A DNA stretch of 10,327 nucleotides, from NCBI GenBank assembly GCA_030154385.1, contig JASKJZ010000054.1, positions 1 to 10,327 on the forward strand. The letters are read 5' to 3'. The position numbers and the translations under genes were made by a program. Below the pieces are notes generated by a model. It worked only from the letters and a program-made list of their open reading frames with translations, ran no database searches and was not told the DNA's origin. How positions within the stretch are numbered: position 1 is the stretch's first letter; every line of letters starts with the position of its first letter. Below are positions 1 through 6,483 of the stretch, one piece after another. Origin of the DNA: Clostridiales bacterium. GTDB taxonomy: Bacteria > Bacillota_A > Clostridia > Lachnospirales > Lachnospiraceae.

Positions 1-45
1 ACTATACCTATCATTAATTGTTATACCATTTAGGAGGAGATTTCA

Positions 46-249
46 ATGGAAGAAAAAAGATTATATCGCTCAGAAACCAATCGAATGATTAGTGGTGTTT
101 GTGGTGGCATTGCCGAATACATTCACGTAGATCCTACTATTGTACGTTTGCTATTTGCTATATTTGGCCTTTCTGGTGGCTTTGGTATTGTTGCATACAT
201 AGTAGCTGCCATTGTGATGCCAAGTGAATATGATGTAAAGCATCGTTAG
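46..249 (+). CDS. Short PspC-domain membrane protein
   Basis: This 67-residue protein is essentially one PspC domain. PspC proteins sit in the cytoplasmic membrane and are linked to envelope-stress responses; in enterobacteria PspC works with PspB to relay stress to PspA. The stand-alone short forms common in Firmicutes have no established specific role. The N-terminal half carries the family pattern RSETNRMISGVCGGIAEYI (residues 8-26), followed by DPTIVRLLF and a glycine-rich hydrophobic segment of about residues 33-59 that should span the membrane, ending in a charged tail. The start is supported by AGGAGGA at 32-38, seven bases before the ATG. A rho-independent terminator follows at 274-303, so the gene looks like the end of a transcript or a single-gene unit. 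Its promoter may lie partly outside the window. Family assignment is confident; function is inferred only from the family. Confidence 0.9.
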   Translation: MEEKRLYRSETNRMISGVCGGIAEYIHVDPTIVRLLFAIFGLSGGFGIVAYIVAAIVMPSEYDVKHR

Positions 250-273
250 TTGGCATTACACGCACTATGTTAC

Positions 274-303
274 AAAAGCCGTCTGAAAAAAAACGGCTTT
301 TTT
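274..303 (+). terminator. Rho-independent terminator after the PspC gene
   Basis: A 9-bp perfect stem, AAAAGCCGT (274-282) with ACGGCTTTT (293-301), encloses a 10-base A-rich loop and runs into a T-tract. It lies 24 bases after the PspC stop codon and directly before the promoter of the next gene, so it separates the two transcripts. Confidence 0.9.
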
Positions 304-304
304 G

Positions 305-333
305 TTGCGCATAATGAAAAACTCCGTTATAAT
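305..333 (+). promoter_or_regulatory. Sigma-A type promoter of the AEC permease gene
   Basis: TTGCGC (305-310) and a perfect TATAAT (328-333) are separated by exactly 17 bases. The predicted transcription start is near 340, giving a leader of about 50 bases before the ATG at 393. The -35 box begins two bases after the T-tract of the preceding terminator. A 6-bp inverted repeat, CTCCGT (322-327) and ACGGAG (353-358), flanks the -10 and start region and could be a weak operator; this part is speculative. Confidence 0.75.
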
Positions 334-360
334 ACGAAATGACTTAAAAAATACGGAGAC

Positions 361-381
361 TGCAATCGACGAAAGATTGCA
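361..381 (+). promoter_or_regulatory. Leader hairpin between Shine-Dalgarno-like site and start codon
   Basis: TGCAATC (361-367) pairs perfectly with GATTGCA (375-381) around a 7-base loop. The only Shine-Dalgarno-like sequence in the leader, GGAG at 355-358, lies 34 bases before the ATG at 393, too far for normal use. Folding the hairpin would shorten the effective gap to about 13 bases. The stem is visible in the sequence; a role in bringing the ribosome site close to the start codon is inferred. Confidence 0.5.
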
Positions 382-392
382 ACTTAGATAAA

Positions 393-1298
393 ATGAATGA
401 CTTAATCAACTTACAGCTTATGATGTTTCTTATGATGTTTGCGGGTCTTGTTTTAAAAAAAGTCGGCCTCATTGGTAACGAGGGAAGAGCCAATCTAACG
501 GATTTGGTGCTTTCCTTTATACTTCCTGCTAACATTATAAAATCCTTTCAAATTCAGTTTACGTTTGCTACCTTAAAAAGCTTTGCTCTCATATTCATAA
601 TTTCTCTATTGTTACAGTTTGGTTGCGTACTATTTGGAGAAATTGTCTATAAAAACACAGAACCAGAAAAGCAAAAATGCTTAAAGTATGGGATTATCTG
701 TTCCAATGCTGGCTTTCTTGGGAACCCAATTGCAGAAGGAGTATTTGGTGGTATTGGGCTTACTCTAGCTTCCATCTACCTCATTCCGCAGCGAATCATG
801 ATGTGGTCATCTGGTCTTTCGGTCTTTTCGGGGCAAACGGATAAAAAAGCAATCATAAAAAAAGTCCTCACCCACCCTTGCATTATTGCCTGTGAGATTG
901 GACTATTTCTTATGATATCACAGTTGCAGCTTCCTGCCTTTTTAAATCAGACGATTGCTTCCATCAGCAGCTGCAATACTGCTATGTCCATGCTTGTGAT
1001 TGGTGTCATTTTAGCCGATGTCGATGCAAACTCCCTCTTTGATAAACAAGTCCTGATCTATAGCTTCTTTCGGTTGCTTTTCATACCATTCCTTACCTAT
1101 GGAGCTTGCTCTCTCTTTTTTGTAGATCCCCTCATTACTGGTGTCAGCGTTTTGCTTGCTGCAATGCCAGCAGGCGCAACCACTAGCATCCTGGCTTCCA
1201 AATATGGTGCAGACGCCGAATTTGCGACTAAGATGGTTGTGATTTCTACTTTTTTATCATTATTTACAACCGCTGCATGGAGTCTCTTTCTCGGATAA
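393..1298 (+). CDS. AEC (auxin efflux carrier) family permease
   Basis: The 301-residue product is an integral membrane transporter of the AEC family (Mem_trans domain), the usual length for bacterial members. Characterised bacterial relatives move organic acids such as malate or malonate, but the substrate here cannot be read from the sequence. It is hydrophobic throughout, with about ten predicted membrane segments. Family features include the N-terminal LQLMMFLMMFAGLVLKKVGL, the central NAGFLGNPIAEG motif (about residues 106-117), and the C-terminal stretch AMPAGATTSILASKYGADAE followed by a final helix. The ATG at 393 fits the family N-terminus and no better in-frame start exists, but it lacks a nearby Shine-Dalgarno sequence. 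The gene has its own promoter and leader hairpin, and it converges on the minus-strand gene ending at 1306, with only seven bases between stop codons. Confidence 0.9.
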   Translation: MNDLINLQLMMFLMMFAGLVLKKVGLIGNEGRANLTDLVLSFILPANIIKSFQIQFTFATLKSFALIFIISLLLQFGCVLFGEIVYKNTEPEKQKCLKYGIICSNAGFLGNPIAEGVFGGIGLTLASIYLIPQRIMMWSSGLSVFSGQTDKKAIIKKVLTHPCIIACEIGLFLMISQLQLPAFLNQTIASISSCNTAMSMLVIGVILADVDANSLFDKQVLIYSFFRLLFIPFLTYGACSLFFVDPLITGVSVLLAAMPAGATTSILASKYGADAEFATKMVVISTFLSLFTTAAWSLFLG

Positions 1299-1305
1299 GT
1301 TTATC

Positions 1306-1803
1306 TTAACGTTCTTCAAACGCAATTTCATGATGCTTTAAATACTGTTTCATACTATCATCCCAAGTCTCTTCCAGGGTCTTCCCAAGCTGAAAACTTT
1401 TTAAGGATACACCAGTGATTAGGGAGAGTTCCTCTTTTTCAAAATGAATTTGGAGCAAGAGTCCTCCAATTTGGTCTGAAGGAATTGCATTCTTTGCAAG
1501 CTGTGCAATCTTTTCCACTTGATTGCTTGCCAAAGATAAAACCAACTTCATGCGAAGCGGTGTCTTGTTTCCTTTTATCATCTGATAGACCATTGGTCTT
1601 AGCTCCAACCATTTTAAATACTCTTTTTCTTCCAACGCTTCCCATTCCGCATCATCATACCAGAAACGATTTCGCTTTCCACTTATCTTGACCGCGTTTG
1701 CCATAAAAAGCTCAGCCTCCCAAATTAAAAACTGGTCAAACGTATTCGAAAGCAAAAGCTTTCCCATAAACTGCTTCACATCAACTACTCGGAGTGCTAA
1801 CAT
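1306..1803 (-). CDS. Conserved protein of unknown function (possibly DUF5721 family)
   Basis: A 165-residue soluble protein with no signal peptide or membrane segment. I do not recognise a function. The architecture (a beta-rich N-terminus, a central aromatic and acidic block around residues 47-72 including RFWYDDAEWEALEEKEYLKW, and a strand-rich C-terminal half) resembles a Clostridia family I recall as DUF5721, but that name should be checked by a profile search. It is the last gene of the minus-strand cluster starting with PadR. Its start overlaps the 3' end of the CPBP protease gene by 23 bases, which suggests translational coupling. GGTGG lies eight bases before the ATG and acts as a weak ribosome site. 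No clear terminator follows before the convergent permease gene. That it is a real gene is well supported by its length, overlap and coherent protein composition. Confidence 0.75.
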   Translation of the reverse strand: MLALRVVDVKQFMGKLLLSNTFDQFLIWEAELFMANAVKISGKRNRFWYDDAEWEALEEKEYLKWLELRPMVYQMIKGNKTPLRMKLVLSLASNQVEKIAQLAKNAIPSDQIGGLLLQIHFEKEELSLITGVSLKSFQLGKTLEETWDDSMKQYLKHHEIAFEER

Positions 1804-2674
1804 ATTTTTCCACCATTCTCATTTTTAATTCTTTGATTGCTATCGTTTCCATTGTAACATTTTTTATGGAATATACAATCAATCCAAGGGAAACTAAGAA
1901 CAGAAGCAAAAGCCCCCACCACACATCAAACAATGCTTCTGGTAATATAAATCCAACCAGACAGCCACTTAAGTTAACCGCCATATGCAGAAGAATCGAC
2001 TCTCGTATTGAGCCATATTTATTCGCCACATATCCAAGCATCATTCCTAGGATGAAGGCATAGATTCCTTGCACGACATTCATATGATAAAGTCCAAAAA
2101 AGAGTGCCTGAAACACATTTGCAGCAAGAAAGGAGGTATTCTTTTTTAGATAATCGAGTACGATTCCCCGAAACACAAGTTCTTCTCCGATGGGTGCAAT
2201 CAGCACGATATACAAAAGAGAAAGTGGCGACGATCCCATACCAAGTGTTTCAATCACCTTTTGATAGCCAGAAAGCAGATCCGGTGCAATTTTAAGGATA
2301 CTTCCCAAAATACTGTTAATTAAAAATTGAAGACCAAATCCCATCATGGCCAAAAGTAACAAACGCGCAGAGGGCATTTTTTGACGAAAGACCCTCGTCT
2401 CCTTTTGTTTTTGATGATTATAATAAATCAAGCCAAATACAATAATCCAGACCAATGTTGCAACTGCTGACACCAAAAGAATCCCCTCTTGATTTCCTGC
2501 AAACGACTGAATATAAAAGGATATATCATCCTTTGTGATCTGACCGCTCATCACCTTATATGCTGCAATACCAACCAGTTCCAGTCCTGCCACTACTTCA
2601 CGAAGCAACATTGCTCCTAGTACGAGTAATAATCCTAACCCAATATGTCCTATTTTCTTCATCCCTATTTCCAT
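1781..2674 (-). CDS. CPBP family intramembrane metalloprotease
   Basis: This 297-residue polytopic membrane protein belongs to the CPBP (CAAX protease and bacteriocin-processing, Abi) family, relatives of the eukaryotic prenyl-protein protease Rce1. The metal and catalytic signature is visible: GEELVFRG with E164, E165 and R169, then FGLYHMN with H197 and N199, then LLHMAVN with H230 and N234. About seven or eight membrane segments are predicted. In Gram-positive bacteria such proteins act in bacteriocin immunity, peptide maturation or unknown membrane proteolysis; no bacteriocin gene is visible here. The start at 2674 follows AGAGGAAAAGG; an alternative ATG four codons later (2662) is possible. 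It lies 29 bases after the DUF2812 gene and overlaps the next gene by 23 bases, so it is part of the PadR-led operon. The substrate is unknown. Confidence 0.9.
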   Translation of the reverse strand: MEIGMKKIGHIGLGLLLVLGAMLLREVVAGLELVGIAAYKVMSGQITKDDISFYIQSFAGNQEGILLVSAVATLVWIIVFGLIYYNHQKQKETRVFRQKMPSARLLLLAMMGFGLQFLINSILGSILKIAPDLLSGYQKVIETLGMGSSPLSLLYIVLIAPIGEELVFRGIVLDYLKKNTSFLAANVFQALFFGLYHMNVVQGIYAFILGMMLGYVANKYGSIRESILLHMAVNLSGCLVGFILPEALFDVWWGLLLLFLVSLGLIVYSIKNVTMETIAIKELKMRMVEKYVSTPSS

Positions 2675-2703
2675 CCTTTTCCTCTATCAAACAATTATCC
2701 TTA

Positions 2704-3243
2704 CTATCTTCTCTTTTGCTTCATCTTTTTCATACCATAGTGTATAAATGCAAAGAGTAATATAAACTCAGCCAAGTTTAGAAGGTACATCGATTCTTGG
2801 CTTGAAAAAAATAAATACGTAAAAAAACAAAAACTAATTATTAAAAAAATTTGTATTGCATAGCTAAAATGAATCCATCGATCCATCATACCGTTGAAAG
2901 AATCGCGATCTGTATATATATCATAAATTTCAGACGTTTCCCCTGCTATATATTCCTTACGAAGAAAAATCCATCCATTGAAGGTAATATTGATAAGCTC
3001 CCAGCCAAGCTCATAGTTCATATCGGTATAGCGAAATTTTTCCTCTTCGTCTCGCAGCAAATTCATATTAAAATCAATGCGATATACATAACGTTTTGTC
3101 GTATCCTTTTCAAAAACGCTATGAAAGCAGCCTCCTTTAATTAAGTTCCATCCATTTTTTGATTTTTCATTCAACATGGCTTCTTCTTTATCATAATTCC
3201 ATGCGAAATATAGCTTATGTGAGCTTTTTCTAATTGCTTCCAT
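2704..3243 (-). CDS. DUF2812 domain membrane protein
   Basis: A 179-residue protein with a soluble N-terminal domain of about 120 residues and two C-terminal membrane segments (about 127-147 and 152-170), ending in a basic tail (KKMKQKRR) that should lie in the cytoplasm. The soluble part has the DUF2812 pattern: an early KSKNGWNL (27-34) and a second YELGWELI (77-84) followed by WIFLRK. DUF2812 proteins are commonly encoded next to PadR-type regulators in Firmicutes and their role is unknown; a sensing or partner function for the regulator is a reasonable guess. The gene lies 29 bases after padR and 29 bases before the CPBP protease gene. GGGAG eight to nine bases before the ATG supports this start. 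The domain call rests on pattern recognition and operon context. Confidence 0.8.
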   Translation of the reverse strand: MEAIRKSSHKLYFAWNYDKEEAMLNEKSKNGWNLIKGGCFHSVFEKDTTKRYVYRIDFNMNLLRDEEEKFRYTDMNYELGWELINITFNGWIFLRKEYIAGETSEIYDIYTDRDSFNGMMDRWIHFSYAIQIFLIISFCFFTYLFFSSQESMYLLNLAEFILLFAFIHYGMKKMKQKRR

Positions 3244-3272
3244 GTTCCATACTCCCTTCTATTAATTGATTG

Positions 3273-3599
3273 TTATCCCAGCTTTTGGTTTATCATCATA
3301 TCTGCATTCTCAACTAATTCTCGTAGTCTCTTGATTTCTTCCAGTAATACCAATTTCCCTAGCTCTGTCATCTCATACAATCTTTTTCTGTCATCTTGTG
3401 GGTCAGTGCTGGTCGTCTCTATGATCCATTTTTTTTTGATCATATTGCTAATCGCACCATACATCGTACCAGATCCAATCTTGACTCGTTCGTTTGAAAG
3501 TGCAAGTACTTTTTGCATAATTCCGTAGCCATGACTTGGTTCGTGAAAAAGACAGAGCAGGATATAATAGTAGCTCTCTGTTAATGGTTCCTGCTTCAT
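3273..3599 (-). CDS. PadR family transcriptional regulator
   Basis: A 108-residue winged-helix DNA-binding repressor, the length typical of the short PadR subfamily with a single C-terminal dimerisation helix. Family motifs are LTESYYYILLCLFHEPSHGY (6-25), GSGTMYGAISNM (42-53, recognition helix region), and the wing DDRKRLYEMTELG (69-81), followed by a helix to the end. The start at 3599 is chosen because AAAGGAG lies seven bases upstream and the protein then begins exactly as the family does. An open frame runs further upstream to 3683, but it passes through the operator and has no ribosome site. It leads an operon with the DUF2812, CPBP protease and unknown-function genes. The 22-bp inverted repeat over its promoter suggests that it represses its own operon. 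The inducer is unknown. Confidence 0.92.
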   Translation of the reverse strand: MKQEPLTESYYYILLCLFHEPSHGYGIMQKVLALSNERVKIGSGTMYGAISNMIKKKWIIETTSTDPQDDRKRLYEMTELGKLVLLEEIKRLRELVENADMMINQKLG

Positions 3600-3624
3600 A
3601 TGGCTCCTTTCGGTTCTTGATAAA

Positions 3625-3691
3625 ATATATCGTATCCCGTTATGTCGTGATACGATATATCGTTGATGTATATATCGTATCACGACATAAC
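3625..3691. promoter_or_regulatory. Palindromic operator of the padR operon
   Basis: Two 22-base arms (3639-3660 and 3670-3691) are perfect reverse complements around a 9-base spacer. A third partial copy of the core, ATATATCGTATC, stands at 3625-3636 in the same orientation as 3670-3681, so there are three half-sites. A smaller palindrome, ACGATATATCGT, lies at 3652-3663. The predicted padR transcript begins inside the spacer, so RNA would contain only one arm. This favours a DNA operator over an RNA hairpin or terminator. Binding by the adjacent PadR is inferred from position: the repeat covers the -10 and start site of its own promoter. Confidence 0.8.
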
Positions 3692-3702
3692 ATTTCTGTC
3701 AA
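3674..3702 (-). promoter_or_regulatory. Promoter of the padR operon
   Basis: On the minus strand a perfect TTGACA (3702-3697) is followed after 17 bases by TACGAT (3679-3674). This -10 is preceded by TGA, giving an extended -10. The predicted start of transcription is near 3667. The -10 lies inside one arm of the inverted repeat at 3639-3691. Confidence 0.8.
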
Positions 3703-3722
3703 TCCCTTTTATTTTTATTGTA

Positions 3723-3751
3723 TTGAAATTTTTTATCGTTTCGATTACCAT
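3723..3751 (+). promoter_or_regulatory. Possible promoter of the aminopeptidase gene
   Basis: TTGAAA (3723-3728) and TACCAT (3746-3751) have a 17-base spacer and would start transcription near 3758, about 30 bases before the ATG at 3790. The -10 is a moderate match only. It lies about 20 bases from the oppositely oriented padR -35 box. Confidence 0.45.
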
Positions 3752-3789
3752 GGAAACTAGAAATAATGATGAAGAAAAGAGGAATAATT

Positions 3790-5088
3790 ATGAATGAAGA
3801 AAACAAGTTACTTGCCTTTATAAGAAACGCTACCTCCCCCTACCATGTTGTACAAGAAAGTGAGGCTTTACTAAAAGAAGCAGGCTTTACATCCCTTGTA
3901 CTAGAGGATGACTGGAATTTAGAACAGGGAACCTCCAATTACACCAAGGTATATGGGACAACGCTATTTGCCTTTTCCATTGGCACAAAGCTGGAAACAC
4001 CCTATTTTCGGATTGCCTCTGCACACACCGATCATCCTTGTCTGCATATCAAGCCAATAGCAGAATACCCACAGCATAATTATCTGCGGGTTAATGTTGA
4101 GGTATATGGGGGACCGATTAAAAATACCTGGCTTGATCGCCCACTGTCGATTGCTGGAAAGGTTGTTTTAAAAAGTGACGAGGTCTTTCACCCTCGTACC
4201 GTTTTGATTGATTGTAAACGCCCGCTCCTAACGATTCCAAATATTGCGATTCATATGAATCCAGAGTTAAACAAGGGTGTTGAACTGAATAATCAAAGTG
4301 ATATGATTCCGCTGCTTGGTATGTTAACCGAGGAATTCAATAAAGAACAATATTTCTTCGATTTTTTAGAAAAGGAATTAGAAAAAATTGATAACAAGAT
4401 AACCAAAGAAGACATCCTTGATTTTGATTTATATGTTTACAACACCGAGGAAGGTTGTCTTCTTGGACTAAAAAATGAATTCATTTCCTGCCCTCGACTT
4501 GACAATCTTACCTCCGTCTATGCCCTGACGACTGGATTGATTCATGGACGAAAAGAAAATTCGATTTCCATGATTGCTTTGTTTGACAACGAAGAAATCG
4601 GCAGCCAGACCAAGCAGGGTGCCGATTCTATGATAAGTCAACTGATTCTCGAAAAAATTTACGAAAGTCTTTTTGGCTCCTTGCATGGTCTGACCAACGC
4701 GATTTTAAAAAGTCACATGATTAGTGTGGACGTAGCCCATGGCCTTCATCCAAACCATGTTGAAAAAAGTGATCCGACCAATGTAACACAGCTAAACCAA
4801 GGAATCTGCCTCAAAATGAACAGTAATCAGCGTTACGCGACCGATTCAGAAGCCATCGGTGCCATTGAACAACTATGCAAAAAACACGAAATCTCCTATC
4901 AAAAGTATGTCAATCGTTCCAATATTGCAGGCGGGCATACCCTAGGCTCTCTTTCCTCCTCCTGGCTTCCTATGAAAACGGTAGATCTTGGGGTTCCACT
5001 TCTGGCGATGCATTCTGCCAGGGAGCTTATGGGCGTGAATGACCAAACTGCTTTGAATCAACTTTTGGTTGCCTTCTTTACCGAATAA
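3790..5088 (+). CDS. M18 family zinc aminopeptidase
   Basis: A 432-residue cytoplasmic aminopeptidase of the M18 family, of the usual bacterial length (about 430). The enzyme removes N-terminal residues, often acidic ones, from peptides using two metal ions. Expected ligands and catalytic residues are in place: H79 in ASAHTDHPCL, D238 in CPRLDN, the catalytic pair E268-E269 in FDNEEIGS, D314 in SVDVAHG, and H408 in LLAMHSARE. The family blocks YGGPIKNTWLDRPLSIAG (106-123) and NIAGGHTLGSLSS (378-390) are also present. The start at 3790 is preferred over one at 3766 because AGAGG lies seven bases upstream of it. The gene is divergent from padR and converges with the second ArsA-type gene, with only six bases between stop codons. 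It looks intact and is probably a housekeeping peptidase that is simply a neighbour. Confidence 0.95.
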   Translation: MNEENKLLAFIRNATSPYHVVQESEALLKEAGFTSLVLEDDWNLEQGTSNYTKVYGTTLFAFSIGTKLETPYFRIASAHTDHPCLHIKPIAEYPQHNYLRVNVEVYGGPIKNTWLDRPLSIAGKVVLKSDEVFHPRTVLIDCKRPLLTIPNIAIHMNPELNKGVELNNQSDMIPLLGMLTEEFNKEQYFFDFLEKELEKIDNKITKEDILDFDLYVYNTEEGCLLGLKNEFISCPRLDNLTSVYALTTGLIHGRKENSISMIALFDNEEIGSQTKQGADSMISQLILEKIYESLFGSLHGLTNAILKSHMISVDVAHGLHPNHVEKSDPTNVTQLNQGICLKMNSNQRYATDSEAIGAIEQLCKKHEISYQKYVNRSNIAGGHTLGSLSSSWLPMKTVDLGVPLLAMHSARELMGVNDQTALNQLLVAFFTE

Positions 5089-5094
5089 GCCTTT

Positions 5095-6258
5095 TTAGGA
5101 GGCAAAATACAAATTTAACCTCCCTTCTTCTTGCTTTGCACGGATAATGGATAATCCCACTACCTCTTTAGGAAGGAGGATGCGTCGATACTCATTACGT
5201 ACACCAAGCACAATTTCCTCTCCCTCCTGGCTTAGGGACAATTCTTCCTTATTAGCCAGAGGGAAATAAATACTTAGACACAATCCCTCATTCACACGGC
5301 GAAGCAAGAAGATTTCTTCCTTACAAAAGACTTGATAAGGATCCCTCTCCTCATAAAGCATTTCTCCAATATTTTCAAGAAAAGAAAGCTCACATACTTC
5401 TTTATTTTGTAATGCTAAGGTAAATACAGGAATTGAATAAAAGCTCTCCTTAATTTGTCTAAGGCTTTCCTCTTGCTGAAATGCCCACTCATGAAAATAT
5501 CCCTCCATGGCTTCTTTTGGATACACACGATTTACAATAATGGCATCTACATTATAATCATACAAGGAAAGACAGGTGTAATTGCGTTTTGATTCCGCAA
5601 TTACGATTTTTTCAGGTGTTGTCACTATCCGAAGACTTACGACCTCCTTATCGTTCAGAAGCCGTTTTAAACGCTGCATTCGATCCATTAAGTATTCCAA
5701 ATCATCAAACACGTTATCCTTTGGCATTGGTATTTTCATGAGTTTTTCGACTGCAGGTCCTGCCAGCTTTGCCCCCTTTCGCTTGATTGGAAGTGCTTTT
5801 TCCATAAGGGTTGAGAGTCGTTCCGGATATTTTAAGAAAGAAAGGGTTTCTCCCGTTGGAGCACAGTCTACCACCAGCACATCGAACGCACCACTTTCAT
5901 AGATGGATTGTACGCTAAACATCGAAAAGAGCTCTTCGAGTCCAGGAAATACCAATAACTCCTCCACTTCAATTCCATCCTTTGCATTTGATGTAAGGGT
6001 TTCCTTCATATAAGCTTTTAAGTTTCCCCAAGCCTTTTCACTTTCATAAACCGTATCCAGTTCCATCGCATACAAATTTTCTTTCACCCTTGTTGCTTCT
6101 TTTCCCAAGGTGACGCCAAAGGAATCCCCCAGACTATGTGCTGCGTCGGTACTCATTACCAGCACGCGTTTTCCTTCCTTTGCTATCTTACATGCAGTCG
6201 CAGCCGCAATGGTCGTTTTACCTACACCGCCTTTTCCTGTATAAAGTATAATTCGCAT
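5095..6258 (-). CDS. ArsA/Get3-type ATPase, second of the pair
   Basis: A 387-residue ATPase of the ArsA/Get3 group within the SIMIBI class. The deviant Walker A motif is GKGGVGKT (8-15). Switch I is STDAAHSLGD, with D38 matching the catalytic aspartate of Get3. Switch II is DCAPTGETL (131-139). The C-terminal region from about residue 325 (CLSIYFPLANKEELSL onward) looks like the HSP20-like domain attached to many bacterial ArsA homologues. Each polypeptide has one ATPase half, unlike the duplicated E. coli ArsA. I see no CxxC zinc site as in Get3, and no arsB, arsD or arsR nearby, so arsenic export is unlikely. It is the last gene of a three-gene unit, 12 bases after the small protein, with AGGAGGG eight bases before its ATG. 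It may form a homodimer, or a heterodimer with its paralogue. Client or substrate is unknown. Confidence 0.9.
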   Translation of the reverse strand: MRIILYTGKGGVGKTTIAAATACKIAKEGKRVLVMSTDAAHSLGDSFGVTLGKEATRVKENLYAMELDTVYESEKAWGNLKAYMKETLTSNAKDGIEVEELLVFPGLEELFSMFSVQSIYESGAFDVLVVDCAPTGETLSFLKYPERLSTLMEKALPIKRKGAKLAGPAVEKLMKIPMPKDNVFDDLEYLMDRMQRLKRLLNDKEVVSLRIVTTPEKIVIAESKRNYTCLSLYDYNVDAIIVNRVYPKEAMEGYFHEWAFQQEESLRQIKESFYSIPVFTLALQNKEVCELSFLENIGEMLYEERDPYQVFCKEEIFLLRRVNEGLCLSIYFPLANKEELSLSQEGEEIVLGVRNEYRRILLPKEVVGLSIIRAKQEEGRLNLYFAS

Positions 6259-6270
6259 ACCGCTTCCCTC

Positions 6271-6483
6271 CTATTCAATGGTTACTCTTTTTACGCTTTG
6301 TTCCTTCTGACCTTTTGTTTCCTCTGCCTCCGCGTCTTTTGGTATTGCTTCCATGAGCATTGCCCATATCTCATTTTCAATCACTGCCATATGATCACTC
6401 ATAGCAGGGGGCAATAAGGCATAGAACGCTTTTTTTTGATATTGATGGGCTTTTCTTAGCCTCTTAAATTGCTCAAGATTCAT
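6271..6483 (-). CDS. Small protein encoded between two ArsA-type ATPases
   Basis: A 70-residue protein that I do not recognise. It is highly charged, without a membrane segment or signal peptide. Residues 1-24 look like a basic amphipathic helix (FKRLRKAHQYQKKAFYALL). A second helix follows after a PP break, with a distinctive MSDHMAVIENEIWAMLMEAI (28-47), then a charged, probably disordered tail. The gene is well supported: AAGGAGAG stands seven to eight bases before the ATG, its start overlaps the stop of the first ATPase by 11 bases, and its stop is 12 bases before the second ATPase start. This arrangement suggests translational coupling and matched production with both ATPases. A role as adaptor or partner of the ATPases is inferred from position only. 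Confidence 0.8.
   Translation of the reverse strand: MNLEQFKRLRKAHQYQKKAFYALLPPAMSDHMAVIENEIWAMLMEAIPKDAEAEETKGQKEQSVKRVTIE

Noticed and set aside
3600..3683. Upstream extension of the PadR reading frame to an ATG at 3683
   Set aside because: The added residues are encoded by the operator repeat, lack a ribosome site, and the ATG lies before the predicted transcription start near 3667. The ATG at 3599 has AAAGGAG at good spacing and the normal family N-terminus.
3639..3691. Inverted repeat as a transcription terminator or small RNA hairpin
   Set aside because: No T-tract follows on either strand, it lies over a good promoter, and the predicted transcript includes only one arm.
3766..3789. 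Earlier ATG for the aminopeptidase
   Set aside because: The extra residues are not typical of the family and the AGAGG site is placed correctly only for the ATG at 3790.
3750..3797. 15-codon upstream reading frame overlapping the aminopeptidase start
   Set aside because: No ribosome site, and its ATG would lie upstream of the predicted transcription start. It is probably chance.
5089..5103. GCCT/AGGC stem as a terminator between the aminopeptidase and the second ATPase gene
   Set aside because: Only a 4-bp stem with no T-tract after it; the evidence is too weak to call.
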